A DNA stretch of 64,000 nt. Source: Chitinophagales bacterium. GTDB taxonomy: Bacteria > Bacteroidota > Bacteroidia > Chitinophagales > Saprospiraceae. Shown here piece after piece: positions 63,953 to 64,000 of this stretch. The DNA lies in the NCBI GenBank assembly GCA_017303475.1, contig JAFLBO010000027.1:1-64000 (forward strand), written 5' to 3'. A program made the translations under genes and the position numbers. The notes below the pieces were generated by a model. The model was not told where the DNA came from, did no database searches, and was given only the letters and a program-made list of their open reading frames with translations. Each line of letters begins with the position of its first letter. Within the stretch, counting starts at the first letter, position 1.

Positions 63953-64000
63953 ATTTTTCAAGCAATTCACAACAAGTGTAAAAAAAGGTAAATCACTGTC

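Overview
The window looks like chromosomal DNA of a Bacteroidota bacterium, probably of the class Saprospiria (Haliscomenobacter/Lewinella-like). The grounds are about ten predicted secreted proteins with C-terminal type IX secretion (T9SS) sorting domains, Bacteroidota-style -7 promoter motifs (TAnnTTTG), little sign of Shine-Dalgarno sequences, and families typical of the phylum (DUF5686, DUF4175, DUF4394, SprB-like repeats, Omp28-like, CotH kinase). The class-level placement is an inference. No rRNA, tRNA, CRISPR array, prophage or plasmid gene was seen. The only mobile element recognised is the end of an IS3-like insertion sequence at the left edge.

Layout. 1-5 kb: IS end, a DUF5686 outer-membrane protein, CinA, and a small membrane protein whose upstream region carries three operator-like repeats at exact 20-bp spacing. 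5-10.5 kb: a sugar MFS transporter coupled to a cytoplasmic trehalase, a PfkB-fold protein lacking the catalytic motif, and ornithine aminotransferase. 10.5-18 kb: secreted DUF4394 protein, small unknown, M43 metalloprotease, M1 metallopeptidase. 18-22.5 kb: one-carbon and methyl-cycle genes (ahcY behind a G-free CACT-repeat leader; fhs) and a universal stress protein. 22.8-44.3 kb: a run of surface or secreted proteins (a lysyl-oxidase-domain protein, choice-of-anchor protein, Omp28-like protein, a 3016-aa adhesin, CotH kinase, two tandem paralogues), interrupted by lpxB. 44.8-54.3 kb: DUF4175 coiled-coil protein, putative glycoside hydrolase, a helical unknown, and an Asp-box sialidase-like protein. 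54.8-58.1 kb: a compact three-gene operon (4-TM protein, divergent subtilisin without signal peptide, 670-aa exported protein) whose role I do not recognise. 58.2-63.9 kb: RlmI-type methyltransferase, ClpX, SprB-repeat protein and fibronectin-III protein.

The intergenic DNA is unusually structured. Nearly every operon end carries a long, near-perfect inverted repeat (arms up to 66 bp; one perfect 40-bp pair). A two-hairpin dispersed element recurs with compensatory stem changes. Several leaders directly before start codons are C/A/T-rich short tandem repeats. Where hairpins contain G.U wobbles, the wobbles pair only in the transcript of the gene whose 3' end they follow, so the hairpins act at RNA level.

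The strongest candidates for new biology are the T9SS-exported lysyl oxidase with cofactor residues conserved, the subtilisin operon, the degenerate PfkB protein, and the repeat and palindrome families.
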